The position numbers and the translations under genes are program-made. This document shows, in pieces, positions 10,996 to 22,400 of a stretch of DNA of 64,000 nt; position 1 is the first letter of the stretch; each line of letters starts with the position of its first letter. Below the pieces are notes generated by a model, which saw nothing but the letters and a program-made list of their open reading frames with translations, did not search any database and had not been told where the DNA came from. This DNA comes from Seminavis robusta (lineage: Eukaryota; Bacillariophyta; Bacillariophyceae; Naviculales; Naviculaceae). The stretch spans positions 88,518-152,517 of the forward strand of contig CAICTM010000048.1 in NCBI GenBank assembly GCA_903772945.1, read 5' to 3'.

Positions 10996-11385
10996 GGACC
11001 TCTGTGGAAACGTCATTCGTGGAAAATACTTAAGAGAGATACACCAGGCTTATGAGACGATAGAAATGATTTAGGAGACGATCCGTTAAATTAGGAGATG
11101 ATTAAGCAGGAGACCAAATTAAGGAGACGATCGTTTCGAAATAGGAGACGATCCGAAATATTTAGGAAGACGATACCATACAGTTTACATGGTTCACTTA
11201 GGAGACGATCCGTTGAGAATAGGAGACGATCCGTTGAAAATAGGAGACGATTTAAGAGGAGACGAAAGATTTAAGAGACGATCCGTTTCGTCTCCTATTT
11301 TTAGGAGACGAAATCCATTTAATAGGAGACGAAAAAAGGATTTAGGAGACGATTGATAGCACGACTCGAGTTTCCACAGAGGTCC
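10996..11385. repeat. Array unit 3
   Basis: Left end 10996-11010 abuts unit 2 directly. Right end 11371-11385 is an exact TTTCCACAGAGGTCC. Its first third lacks the TCGTCTCC inverted pair seen in units 1 and 2. Confidence 0.8.
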
Positions 11386-11470
11386 TGTAGTAATCCTTTC
11401 AAACAAAAACTAGCAAATTTCGTTTTAACATTTTAAAATATTCAAATTTAGTTCCGGGACTGAGAAATGA

Positions 11471-11511
11471 GTCCCGCCGCGCCCGTGCGCACTATTAGTG
11501 CGCGGCGGGAC
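11471..11511. repeat. GC-rich inverted repeat (hairpin)
   Basis: GTCCCGCCGCGC (11471-11482) pairs perfectly with GCGCGGCGGGAC (11500-11511) around a 17-nt loop. The loop contains GTGCGCAC, which can compete for pairing with GTGCGC at 11498. It stands out from its AT-rich flanks. A terminator, a transposon end or a structured RNA are all possible. Confidence 0.85.
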
Positions 11512-12244
11512 TGACAATTTTGATGATTTAGTCTAGTTAAAAAAAAAAGATAGATGCGATGGTCTCGGGTCTCGGCTGGTTGCAAGACAGCTAAAGGATT
11601 AACGGAAGTCATGGTGAACTGTTGGTAGTTATATGAATGTCGACAGCGGTACTGACAGGACATTCGAAAAGTACGTCAGAGGTCAGAGACCTCTGGTACC
11701 GGAATACTCTGGATGCCGCTTTTGCAGGCATCTGTACGTGTATTTCGCACACCACAACGCAACAACTTGAACAAGTAGCTGTCCCTCTGGCTTTTTTGAG
11801 GCCGGCACGAGATGGGACCGTATACAACGGGCTAACTCTAGATCTATAGAAGGGGGCTGGCAAGATACAATGCTCCGACCAGTTTGCATGTACTTAGCTG
11901 CTGGAGGATCATCTCTGGCTGGCTACATGTACCAGCTACATGTAGGATCAAGCCAAGCAATCCGCCCAGCCGGCAATACCGGAATCTCCTCACGTCGCGG
12001 GGGCATTTATTTCGAGCAGCTCAGGACATCAATGTATTACAACCGGCCGGTTTTTCTTGGATTGCAGCTGCTGGTTCCAAGGTTACCGGTATGTGCGATA
12101 GAATTGAAAACATCTCGATTTGTTCGCATACAGATATATTATGCAAAAACACAATATCAGTCGAACGTACACACCACCGGTATACTGTACTTGCCACCCA
12201 TCAAGCAACAAGCTGGAGGCTAGCAATACCGGTATGATACCGTA
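11512..12244. other. Intergenic region
   Basis: No supported gene. A poly(A) run lies at about 11539-11549 and several TACCGGTA-type palindromes at about 11697-12235, ending at the stop codon of the next gene. Confidence 0.5.
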
Positions 12245-13663
12245 CTAAATGAATCGACTCTTGTCCGAAGGACCATTATTCCTCGGTGCGCCCTGGATCG
12301 TTCGGACGAGCCCCGTATCCCTTTGGACTCGTTCCCATTCTCCCCCACTTGCCAACACCACAAACGACTGGTACGATGGTGCAGAAACCTGGCGTTCCTG
12401 CGGACCATAGCCCGAGGCCGCCATGCAACGATCGTACAGTGCCCCCACTTGTTCTCGGTATAGTCGCAGGGCATTGGCTTGCCTGGCATCAGGAGCCATT
12501 CCGAGTAGATTGGATGATTGAGAGGTGGTGGAGGAGGAAAAACCGTGTTGCGGCGTCAGTGTTGTTGCAGCTGCTGTAAACCTGGGAGTTGAATCCAACT
12601 GGGTATTGCTATTGAACTGTTGCGTGGGAGCTACTCCAAAGGCGGAACTGTTTGACTGTTGGGTCTGCTGCTGAGGAGGAGAGACGTACATCTGCTGAAG
12701 CGGCTGCTGAAGCTGAAGCTGAAGTTGAGATCCGTTGTCACTTTGGCGCTGCAAAGCCAACAGTTCCTGCTGAAAGAGTCTCATGGCAGCCTCTTGCCTT
12801 GGATCGCTGTCGGTAGAAGCACTTGGGTGCTGATTGGGCGGGGCAGAAGAGGAAAGCTGCATCACGGATGACGACAGATCGTTAGCGGCAGAATGATCAG
12901 CAGTATTGGTATTGGTACGCCCATGTGCCAACAAGCTTGCAGTCAAAGACGAAATTGAATCGTGACCATTCCACTGTGGCTGACTCGATCTCAAAGGAGC
13001 GGCTGGGGGCTGCTGCTGCAGCAGCGCACTTATACTGCCAGCAGATTCGTCAAGTAGAGGAAGCCCTTGTGTGTTTGAAGCAGAGTTGGCATCGTCGTTG
13101 CTCTGTGTGGCTGCAACCGAGTTGAAGAGACAGTTCATGTAAGAGAGTCCTTGTGTGCCTGGGGCCGCAGAAGTAGTCGGAGCGAACGAGGGTTTGGTAT
13201 CCTTCGAGATGTTCCCGAACTGCGGATGTGGATCCGAGGGCAAGGATGATGACACCCCCGTCTCCGACACTGCAGGCGGTCCCATCTGAAGGCTACCATA
13301 CGCGAGAGTATCCGAGAGTTCTGGCTTGCACTCACCTCTAAGGTCAGGTGCAGGTTCAGGTTCAGGTTCAGCCGCACTACGGCTGGCAGCCTTTTTCTTT
13401 CGCTTGGCTGTATCTGACATCGTCTGTTCTCTTGAAGCCGCGCGGCTCTTAAAAGATCTAACCCTCCGGTTAAGCTGATTCTTCCTCTGGATCAGCGTCA
13501 CATTTTCGTTGTCCACTGCGTTGGAGTCGTCCGCGGTGTATTCGAAACCTCCAATGCTCAAGCACTGGTACAGCGTAAGATCAGGATTCGTGAGACGCGC
13601 TTCCAGTGCCCGGTTCATTCTCGGGTCTGATCGTGCACACCATGGTCTTCCCTCCGGGTTCAT
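12245..13663 (-). CDS. Conserved Gln-rich protein of unknown function
   Basis: An intronless frame of 472 residues. Two ordered-looking parts flank a low-complexity middle. Residues about 14-75 contain MNRALEARLTNPDLTLYQ, an acidic patch and a basic stretch, QRKNQLNRRVRS. Residues about 385-425 contain NALRLYREQVGALYDRC. Both resemble conserved blocks I recall from diatom proteins of unknown function, but I cannot name a Pfam family. Between them lie a Lys/Arg-rich segment (AKRKKKAASR, a possible nuclear signal) and long Ser/Gln-rich tracts such as QLQLQLQQPLQQ. There is no signal peptide or membrane helix. A nuclear regulatory role would fit the composition but is speculation. Confidence 0.75.
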   Translation of the reverse strand: MNPEGRPWCARSDPRMNRALEARLTNPDLTLYQCLSIGGFEYTADDSNAVDNENVTLIQRKNQLNRRVRSFKSRAASREQTMSDTAKRKKKAASRSAAEPEPEPAPDLRGECKPELSDTLAYGSLQMGPPAVSETGVSSSLPSDPHPQFGNISKDTKPSFAPTTSAAPGTQGLSYMNCLFNSVAATQSNDDANSASNTQGLPLLDESAGSISALLQQQPPAAPLRSSQPQWNGHDSISSLTASLLAHGRTNTNTADHSAANDLSSSVMQLSSSAPPNQHPSASTDSDPRQEAAMRLFQQELLALQRQSDNGSQLQLQLQQPLQQMYVSPPQQQTQQSNSSAFGVAPTQQFNSNTQLDSTPRFTAAATTLTPQHGFSSSTTSQSSNLLGMAPDARQANALRLYREQVGALYDRCMAASGYGPQERQVSAPSYQSFVVLASGGEWERVQRDTGLVRTIQGAPRNNGPSDKSRFI

Positions 13664-14619
13664 CGTCTCGTGGTATCGTGCTGCTCTCGCTTATGCTGCC
13701 TTGTTATATGTTTACTGCCTGAGGCTTTTGGTCCAGAGCGAGGCTTGCAATTGCTTGGTGCTGAAGAGGAATCAAATTAGTTTGAATTCAATAATGTATG
13801 AGACGACACAACTTTGCTCCGTCGTCGAGTTTCCTCTCAGATGAAGCATGAGTGACTTGAGATAGTCCGGACAGAGCCACCTGCCTTCAGGGTTAAGCCT
13901 TGAGGTACTCGTCAATTCCGTTCGCAAGGCTTGTTGCTTGAAGCTGTTTGTTTCTCGATAGCTGAGCTAGCCACACGTCAGTTCCCCACGAGTGTTCTGC
14001 AGTGTTGACTGAATAGATACTGAGGCTGATACCGGTAGAGGCAATTATTAGTATTGTACCGAGTGGTACTCGTACCGAGTACCGATACGGTAACAGCGGT
14101 AACACCAGCTCGTTTCCTCTAAAGTGGCGAAAGGCCGCGACAGCCACCAACCGAGCCAGTGCTGAAGCGATGCGATCAATTAATAAATAAAAATAGATGG
14201 TGAAGGAGCGACGTGTTCCAGCTGTTCTCTCTTGGAGGGACTTCCGTGGGACCCGAAGGCATTATGAGGTTTAAAGCCAGCGGAGAGACTAACACTGAAA
14301 ATTCTGCTCCACATAACAAATTCAAGTTTTTGTTTTTAGAGTTCCCTTGAATAGGAGGTAAAGAGGTGAAAACTGATCCCAACATGATGTAAAAAGGAAG
14401 GAAACAGAAGACATAAGGGGTGTTGTCGTACTAGTAGTAAAATAAATAGAGAGAACGAGATCACGTGAGCAAAGGGTCTTCTCATTCATTCGAAGGTACT
14501 CGTACTCTTATTAGAAGGCCTTTCTTGGTCGATGACCGGTACTTCACCGGAACGCTATGTTCCCCGGGGGGTGGCACAAATCAACTTACTATTTCCGGCA
14601 TCGCCTTGAACCTCCTCTG

Positions 14620-14805
14620 TGGACAGTTTAGCACTTTCTACCATATTCAGCCATCTTCAGCTAATTTTTACCACCTTCAAGCCCCTGTTTGACCACCTTT
14701 AACCGCTTATTTTACCATCTTTGTAACACCTTTCACCGCCTTCTACCGCCTTAGATGACTCTTTGCCGACTCTTACCACCGTCAACCACTCTCAACCGCT
14801 TTTTC
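14620..14805. repeat. Degenerate pyrimidine-rich repeat, ACC(A/G)CCTT(C/T) core
   Basis: About a dozen imperfect copies of a 10-13 nt unit with an ACCACCTTC-like core (for example taccaccttcaa, caccgccttcta, taccaccgtcaa) follow one another on the plus strand. The read-out is almost free of G, which is unlike the surrounding sequence. Confidence 0.6.
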
Positions 14806-15414
14806 TTTCGGCAATGATGCGGGAAAACTCGAGATATGACATTATCAGTTGGTTTGAGCCACCCCCCCGTCAACAGAACATCTGATTTCAGCTGGGTGAG
14901 GTTTCTGGATTACCAGGTATCTACAGTCTACAGTACTGGCAAAAGTTGAATGAGAACCACTTGAATGATTGAATCTGTTGAAATCCGATTTCCGGCGGCC
15001 TTCCGCGGATTGAATCGAATGAATCATTCAGGATTGGGCCATTTTTGCCGAGACGATGGCAAGGTGCGGCCCCACCGACAACTCGGTACCATGCAGACCA
15101 CGGGAAGACTCAGAGAGCGGGCTTGTACGCTTGTACCAGTACTCAGCTAAAACCTTACAGTACCGGTACCCCCCGGCAACATCTTCCTCCATCCGGTAGC
15201 CTTTTTATGGATCCACCGCACAAAGCTTTGGCAGTGAGAGAACTGGTTGCCATGGTCTCAGTACAGTAGTCCATGTCTTCCAGTAGTTTCAGCAGGTCCA
15301 GACACAGTCTTTTTTTTAAGGCCATACGATTTTAGCAAAAAGTGACTGAATCAAATAGTTTTACTCTTGATCGGCACAAACTGCCGAATCGCCAGAACAC
15401 AGGCAAAAAAGGCC

Positions 15415-15672
15415 ATGTGATTGGAATGGTAACGTAAGCCCGATGGGATGTGACCGTGATTGGAAGTTAAGCCAGATGGAACGTGACTGCAGAAAAGAGG
15501 AGCCACAGCAGAAGCCAGGGAGTTGAAAGCATCTACGTGACTGGAACAATGCCCCCTATGTACGTAAAACGACGTGTAAAATGAAAGAGAAAAGGTGCAA
15601 TGCGGTTCATGTAGTGTCTGTACGAGGCAACAGCAGAAGGTCAAAAGTTGCCAGCGTACACGTGATTGGAGT
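15415..15672. repeat. Dispersed (C)GTGA(T/C)TGGAA motif
   Basis: GTGATTGGAA or a one-base variant appears at about 15418, 15453, 15538 and 15661, embedded in partly similar flanks (taagcccgatggg / taagccagatgg). The copies are too diverged to define a unit. Confidence 0.4.
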
Positions 15673-15847
15673 TGGCTGTCATTTCCTTTTCGGACAAGTA
15701 GTCTGTAAGTTGGCAATTTTGAAGAGGCATGGGTCTCTTCTATAGATTGTTTGAACGTCGCACATTATCTTCTGTACTCGAGTAGTGGCCTCGTGCACGT
15801 CCACCTTTGCTCCTTACTGCTAACCAGGGGGAGATGTTTGGACTGCA

Positions 15848-15895
15848 GTAAAGATGCAGTGAAGATGCAGTGGCTGGCTGAAGATGCAGTGAAGA
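15848..15895. repeat. GAAGATGCAGT short tandem repeat
   Basis: Three spaced copies of AAGATGCAGTG with intervening GGCTGGCT. Confidence 0.7.
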
Positions 15896-16438
15896 GCTGC
15901 TGCGAGTTCTTGGAGGGAAGAAATGGGCAGCGCGGACACGGAAGAACAAGGAAAGGGAGGAAGCGCTGCCCTACTACTAGTGGTCAGCAACCACCGGAGA
16001 AACATCCTGCTTCCTGACAGCCACAAGCAACATCCTTAGCTTAGCTCAGTGGCTGGGCAGTATGCATTAAACATGATGTTGTAAGGTTTGTTTTGCCGGT
16101 CTCTTTCCTTCTCCGACCATACATTAGGTTGTCCGTAGCTTCGTCCGGCCCGCTTTCTTCAGATGTTGGGTTGGCGCCATGTCGCTTGTATCCTGGAAGG
16201 CTGGAGGTGTTTCGTTGGCCAACAACTGGAAAAGACAACAGGCAACTATGGTAAGCTCGTTTCAGCCTTCTACATATAAGCATACACTTGACGGCGCGCT
16301 TAGGTCCTTTATCCTCCATTGTTGCGATACCAAATACCAAATAGTTTTCTTTCAGAACCAGCACTTCTGTGCTCGATTTAAAAAGTATGATGAATAGTTC
16401 TAAAGTTACATAGTATTATAAAATGATTTGAAAATCCC

Positions 16439-19400
16439 TTATGCACAGATGCAGCCACAGGTGCATTGCAGCTCTGTGCAGTCCACAACCATCTCTTGCC
16501 AAGCCAACGCACAAAAACCTTCGGGCACACCACCCGTAACATCGTTCCCATGCAAGTGGAATCGTATCAAGCTGGTAAGACCCGACAGCTCGTCTGGTAA
16601 ATCTCCATCTAGCTCATTGGAATTCAACAAAAGGTCTTTGAGGGATGTGGCGTTTCCAATCTCAGAAGGAATCTCGCCGGTGAGTAAGTTGGAAGAAGCT
16701 TGGAAAACCTCCAGTGCCGGAGCCAAAAAGAGTTCGGGTGGTATGGGGCCTGCCAGTTTATTTTCGTTCAGAACAACATTCTTCAGCATTGGAGCCTGGC
16801 CAATCTCTGCGGGTATGGTGTGATTCAGCTTGTTGCCAGAGAGGACAAGAGTGACAAGTTGCTGTTCACCCTCGGTGTGGTTTCCAATTCCAACAAACAA
16901 TTCTGCTGGAATGCTGCCTGATAGCTGGTTTACATTCAGTCGGAGATCTTTCAAGGTTGACACATAGCCTAACTCAAAAGGGATTGCCCCAGTTAGGAAG
17001 TTGGTAGAAGCTTGGAAGACCTCGAGTCGAGTGAGCAAACCAAATTCAGTTGGTATGTTCCCAATCAGTCCGTTGTGACTCAGCGTGAGAACCTCCAGAT
17101 TTTCAGCTTGGCCAAGTTCTGTCGGGATGAGCCCTGTTAGGAAGTTGTTATCCAGCCGTAGTTGTTCCATAAAAGAAAATTCTCCCAGACCCGAAGATAG
17201 GGATCCCGAAATGCCTGCATTGAAGGCAACGAGAACTTCCAGAGTTTCGTTTAGAAGAAGGATCTCAGATGGCAGAGTTCCGGACATAAGTGTGTCGTGG
17301 AAAGAAAGCACCTTCAGGTTTGTGAGTTGGCCAATCTCGGAAGGCAGACCACCCACAAAATAGTTGAGACCCATTGTGAGATTTTGCAGGCTGTTTCCCA
17401 ACAGGCCAAGCTCTGATGGAATAGTTTCATTGAACAGATTGTCTTCGAGTTTCAAGTCGACCAGATTGGTCAATGACGACAACTCTGGAGGGACAACACC
17501 GCTGAATGTGTTCCTGGACAACCATAGCTCTTGAAGAGGGAGCACTGAAAACAGTTGCGAAGGTATAGTGCCAGTGAACTGGCACCCATCCAAATCAACC
17601 GCAAATAGGTTCCTTAGCAAACCAATCTCTGTGCCAACCGTCCCTGTGAGCATATTGGCACCCACAAGCAGCTCTTCAAGACGGGTAAGCGAATAGATGT
17701 CCGTTGGGAGAGTTCCGGTGAATTCATTGGTGGCCAAACTCAGAGTGTAGAGGTCAGTGAGGTTCATCAGTCCGGATGGAATCGGCCCTGTGAAGTAGTT
17801 AGTGTCCAAGCGAAGTTCGATGAGGTCCGTCAGCCGCCAAAGCTCTTCTGGTATAGATTGACTCAATTCGTTCCAGCCCAAGGAAACAACTCGGAGATTC
17901 GATAACAAACCAATCTCGCTGGGGACACCACCAGTGAGGCTATTCTTGTAAATACGGAACCACTCCAAGCTGGTAAGCTGTCCAACTTCCGATGGCAAGT
18001 TCTCACTGAACCCGTTGTTCGACAAGGTTAGGTTCAACAAATTCGTCAACAAACCAACTTCCGAGGGAAGAGATCCTGAAAACTTATTGCTGCTAAGCCA
18101 GATTTCTGTTAGGGCGCTTAGGCTTCCAATCTCACTTGGCAACGTCCCATTCATATCGTTATTGTTCAGCGCCAGACTGGCGAGGGCGGTCAGTCTACCA
18201 ATCTCGGAGGGAACACTGCCGGAGAAAGCCCCGTTGCTGTTCAGCCAAAGCTCTTCGAGATTGGTTAGCATGCCCACTTCAGTTGCAAGAGACCCTGAAA
18301 GTGAATTGCCTTGCAGTCCAAGGCCACGAAGCGAAGATATCTCATACACCTCAATCGGGACAGTTCCGGTCAATCCTGGCAATTGCGCGCCAAGGCCCAG
18401 GAACTCGAGGCCAGTGATCTGGTCGAGACCGGGAGGAATAGTTCCAGATAAACTGTTGCGCTGCAGATCAATGCCGGTCAAGTCAGAGAGCAACGAAATC
18501 TCGGGTGGGATTGTGCCGACAAGCCCTCCACCGTAAAGCAAAATCTCCTTGAATGTCTGCCTATCTTCGTAACAGTTTGTCTTCTCGTTTGCTAAATAGA
18601 ACCACTCGCATTCGTGAACAGAATGATCAAGCCAGTTAGCATTCTGTTCCCAATTTTGACCATCCGTTGCGAAATACAGGGTCGCCAGTGCAAACCGCTG
18701 GTACTTCCTCGTTTCAGTGTAATCAAGATACAACAACTCGGGGTGATGCGAAATGTCTTCGTAAATCCATTCCCATGCCTGTGCCTGAGGGGAGCTGGGG
18801 TCATCAAGGGCTTCGAGGGTGCTATTGGGAACGTCCAAGAAGTCTCTGGGCGTGACGGGGGCTGGCGTTGGCATCTCCGTTGGAGCGGGAGCTGGAGTCG
18901 GCGGGTGCGTAGCATACTCGATGGTTATATCATCTTTCTTCTTCCTACCGAACACAACCGAAACCACAATCACGATTATGCCCAGAATGACAGCAATCGC
19001 AAACAACCTCTTGCATCGTGAGTATGTCTTCTCCTGTTGGGCTTCCTTGGCTTCTTTGGCTGCCAAATCTATCGGCGCCGCTTCCACCACGCCTTCTTCC
19101 AGATAGTCTTCTTCAATCGCAATCGCCTCAACAAGTCCGGTATCGTTGTGGTCCATGACAAATGGTTCAATGGACCCATCCAATGAAGCCGTTCCGTCAG
19201 ACATTTCTCCCTCGTCAATGACAGAGAGGCAGTCGTTGTCATCATCATCGACGGTTGGGAGCGGTTCTGGCGGGCTATCCTCACCGGCTCCGACCAAAGA
19301 ATACGAGATGGTTGGATTTCGTACCAAACTCCCAGGCGTTCTTGAATATGCACCAGGAAGCGCTGCCAGAGAATTAGGGTCGCGATGTTTCGACGATTGG

Positions 19401-22400
19401 TCTCCATACGAACCTTCTGGGTTTTCATCTTTCTTGTCTTTCTCTTCGTCCCCCTCACTGAAGGCGCGCACCACGGTCATGGCTGCTGTTGGCAAGTGCT
19501 TCGTTCTAGAGACTGGATCTGGCGCCATCCGACCGTCAGCAGCAGCCATCGCTGCGTAGGCCTCAGTCATTTCTCGGTCTCTTCGTTGCTTTGCTTTGCT
19601 CCTGTCCATATAGTAGTCGTCATCGTCGTCGTAGCTGGAATCGGTTTCGTAGGAACCACTGCTGTCGCTATCGTACGAGCTGCCACTGGCACCATCATCG
19701 TGTCCACTGTCCGACTCGTATTCCGACATGCTAGTATCGTTGGCCGGGTTGGGGTCATAATCCGACTCGTCGGAATCGCTCTCACTGAAGATTCTTCGCA
19801 TTGTAAGCAGAGGGTCGTCATCCAAAGAAGGTGCACCGATCACGGAGTTGTTAGGTCTGCAGACTGTGAATTCCGGCGTGAATTCGACAGGAGCGGCAAC
19901 ATATTCTTCGCCTCCACTGCTGCTCTCCCGGTCTTGCTGCGACAAATCATTATCACTGCTTTCCGAGCTCTCCCGGGCAGCTGTTTCAGGAATGAAAGGC
20001 GCCGAGGGCTTGTGTTGGGGTGACAAGCTGTTATCCTTTTGAAGATCTGATTCTTGGACAACTTGTCTCATGGAAGTCCTTGTCACTAGCTGGCCGGCAA
20101 AAAGGACGCTGGATTGATTGACAGCTGCAGGCGACGTTGTATTCAAGCTACGCTCGGACTCATTCATGTTCTTCATGATTTCATTCGAGATTGTTTTGTA
20201 GGAGCGACCCCTTTGCATTCCCATCTTCTCGTTCTCCCTTGCTTCGCGTAGGGCTGATGCATCGTGAACGGCAAGAGAAGGGGCGCCTACCAGACTCCGG
20301 TCAGATTCACCCATCTTACTCAAGACATCGCTGGAAATCTTGGAGTAGGATCGGCCTCGAGACATTCCCTGCTTCTCGTTCTCTCTGGCTTCTCTAAGGG
20401 ACGCCTGATCGAGAGAAGGTCTCTTCTGCAAGTCAAGCTCGCTTGCTGTCTCAGCTTGACTTTCCACGTCAAACATTCTGTCAGAAGAGGCACCGCCCAG
20501 GATGACCGGCACAGTGCCATCGGCAGGTTCCTCGTTGCTGCTGTTTCGAGGATCATTCGATTCTGTCATCCACTCCTTCATGCGCTCCCGAGCTGTCTTG
20601 AAGACTAGCTTTGACGACGCGACTGACGACGCTTTGCGTGAGTATGGCTCACTGTAACTACAGTTGGTGACACTGCTGTCGTCCATTCCTTGGTCTGCGA
20701 CGATCTCGCCAGGAACCATGGAGTCTTCTGTATTGACATCTTCACGAACTGCCGATGGTGGCGACGCTTCGTTCGTGTGTCTTGGGGATAAGTACTGCTC
20801 GGACGCGTACGATTCTTCAACAGAACATTCCGCAGTCAGGCCATCGTGGGAAACTGAAAGAGCGCCAGTGGTAGTTGTCTGCTCTTCCAGATACTCTCCC
20901 AGGCTTCGCGTAGAACTGCGATTGGAACTCTTCGAGTGTTTCGCCCGGCGTGGCTCATCCTGCAAACTGTGCTGACTACCGCTAAGGAGGTCCTTGCGGA
21001 ATTGACGCTCTCGTTCTTTAGCGTCGTGGAGGTCACCACCAGCGACAGTTTTTGAAGCGCGCCCGACGAAAGCACTTCCGTCCATTTCCGAAGAGATCAT
21101 GGACGAGACCATCGAGTTCTCTCCAACGGGAGCAAGGTTCGCCGCGCTACTACTTCGCTCCAAAAAGTCGGCCAATTGAAATGCTCGCTTCTTCTTTTTC
21201 TTCTTCTTCTTTTTCTTCTTGAGCCGTGCAGCTGCTGCAGCAGCAGCTGCGGCTTCTGCATGCAGATCCATTTCATGGTCCATAAGACTCCTTTGGCTAG
21301 CTTGCAGGTAGTGTTTGCGGTACTGGCGCTCACGTTCTTTCTCTGACATATCAGCTACGCTTGCTGCCCTTGCAGAAGCCAAAGATGGACGAGCAGATTC
21401 TGCATCCTGAAGGCTGCGTTCACTTGCCCGGATGTAATCCTTGCGGAAACGGCGTTCTCGTTCCTTGTCCAACTGCATGTCGGCGACACTTGCTGCTCTT
21501 GCTGCAAGAGAGGGGCGAGCAGGTTCAACATCCTGTTGAAGACTCCGTTCACTTGCACGAATATAATCCTTCCGGAAGCGGCGTTCTCTCTCCTTGTCCA
21601 ATTGCATGTCCGCTACACTTGCAGCTCTTGCAGAGGCAAGAGATGGGCGAGACAGTTCTACATCTTGAAGAAGGCTTCTTTCGCTTGCTCGGATGTAGTC
21701 TTTTCGGAAAAGACGTTCTCGTTCCTTATCCAGTTGATCGTTCTGAGTGTACGCTGTTGCAACCGTGGTCAATGAGGGTCGAGGGGCTTCCACATCCTGA
21801 AGGCTGCGTTCACTTGCCCGGATGTATTCCTTGCGGAAAAGGCGTTCTCTTTCCTTGTTCAACTGCATATCAGCAACACTTGCTGCCCTTGCAGTAGCAA
21901 GGGAAGGGCGAGCAGGTTCAACATTTTGAAGGCTTCTTTCACTTGCTCGGATGTAGTCTTTTCGGAAAAGGCGCTCTCGATCTTTCTCTGACTGCATACC
22001 GCCGGGATGGCCATGCTGTCGAGCTGTTCCTCCAGCAGCTGCTTCCACCTGCATGCTACGTTGGCTGGCTTGGGTTGCCTGTACGAAAGCTCTACGAAAG
22101 TTCTTCTCGCGCTCCTTCTCAGCCATGAGCTGCGGATCCGCGACAGTGTGAGCAACGGAGGCTGATGCAGCCGGTCCAGCACCTGAATCCGCCACGGATC
22201 CCTCAGCCGATGCCGCCCCGAATCCCACGACAGTAGCAGCGCGGCCTGCCCGTGTCGACTCTTGGCGTTCAAGAAACTCGCCAAGCTGGCGACTGCTCCC
22301 GCGTCGTTTCTTCTTCGACCTCTTCTTGGGAGACTTCTTCGGGGACACACGCATCTCTCTCATCGACGATGAATGAGCCTGACGGAAGTCCCTCCTATAC

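Larger units (their letters stand above)
10205..11385. repeat. Array of three MITE-like units filled with an AGGAGACGAT micro-repeat
   Basis: Three head-to-tail units of 384, 406 and 390 bp. Each begins GGACCTCTGTGGAAA and ends with its reverse complement TTTCCACAGAGGTCC; the second unit's right end has a small insertion. Inside, the motif (T)TAGGAGACGAT recurs dozens of times at a spacing of roughly 20 bp, mostly in one orientation. A central inverted pair, TTTCGTCTCCTA / TAGGAGACGAAA, occurs at about 10488, 10890 and 11286. There are no coding frames. The terminal inverted repeats and internal symmetry suggest a non-autonomous, foldback-like element amplified in tandem. Confidence 0.85.
13664..16438. 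other. Long intergenic region with simple and degenerate repeats
   Basis: A 2.8-kb stretch with no ORF of recognisable homology. It contains a degenerate ACC-CTT repeat (14620-14805), a dispersed GTGATTGGAA motif (15415-15672) and a GAAGATGCAGT repeat (15848-15895), listed separately. Otherwise I see nothing in it. Confidence 0.6.

Noticed and set aside
10205-11385. Regular short repeats resembling a CRISPR array
   Set aside because: The repeats are not separated by unique spacers, the unit is bounded by inverted repeats, and the surrounding genes are eukaryotic.
15351-15716. 121-codon minus-strand frame
   Set aside because: No homology or domain. It overlaps a degenerate DNA motif and has no sensible start context.
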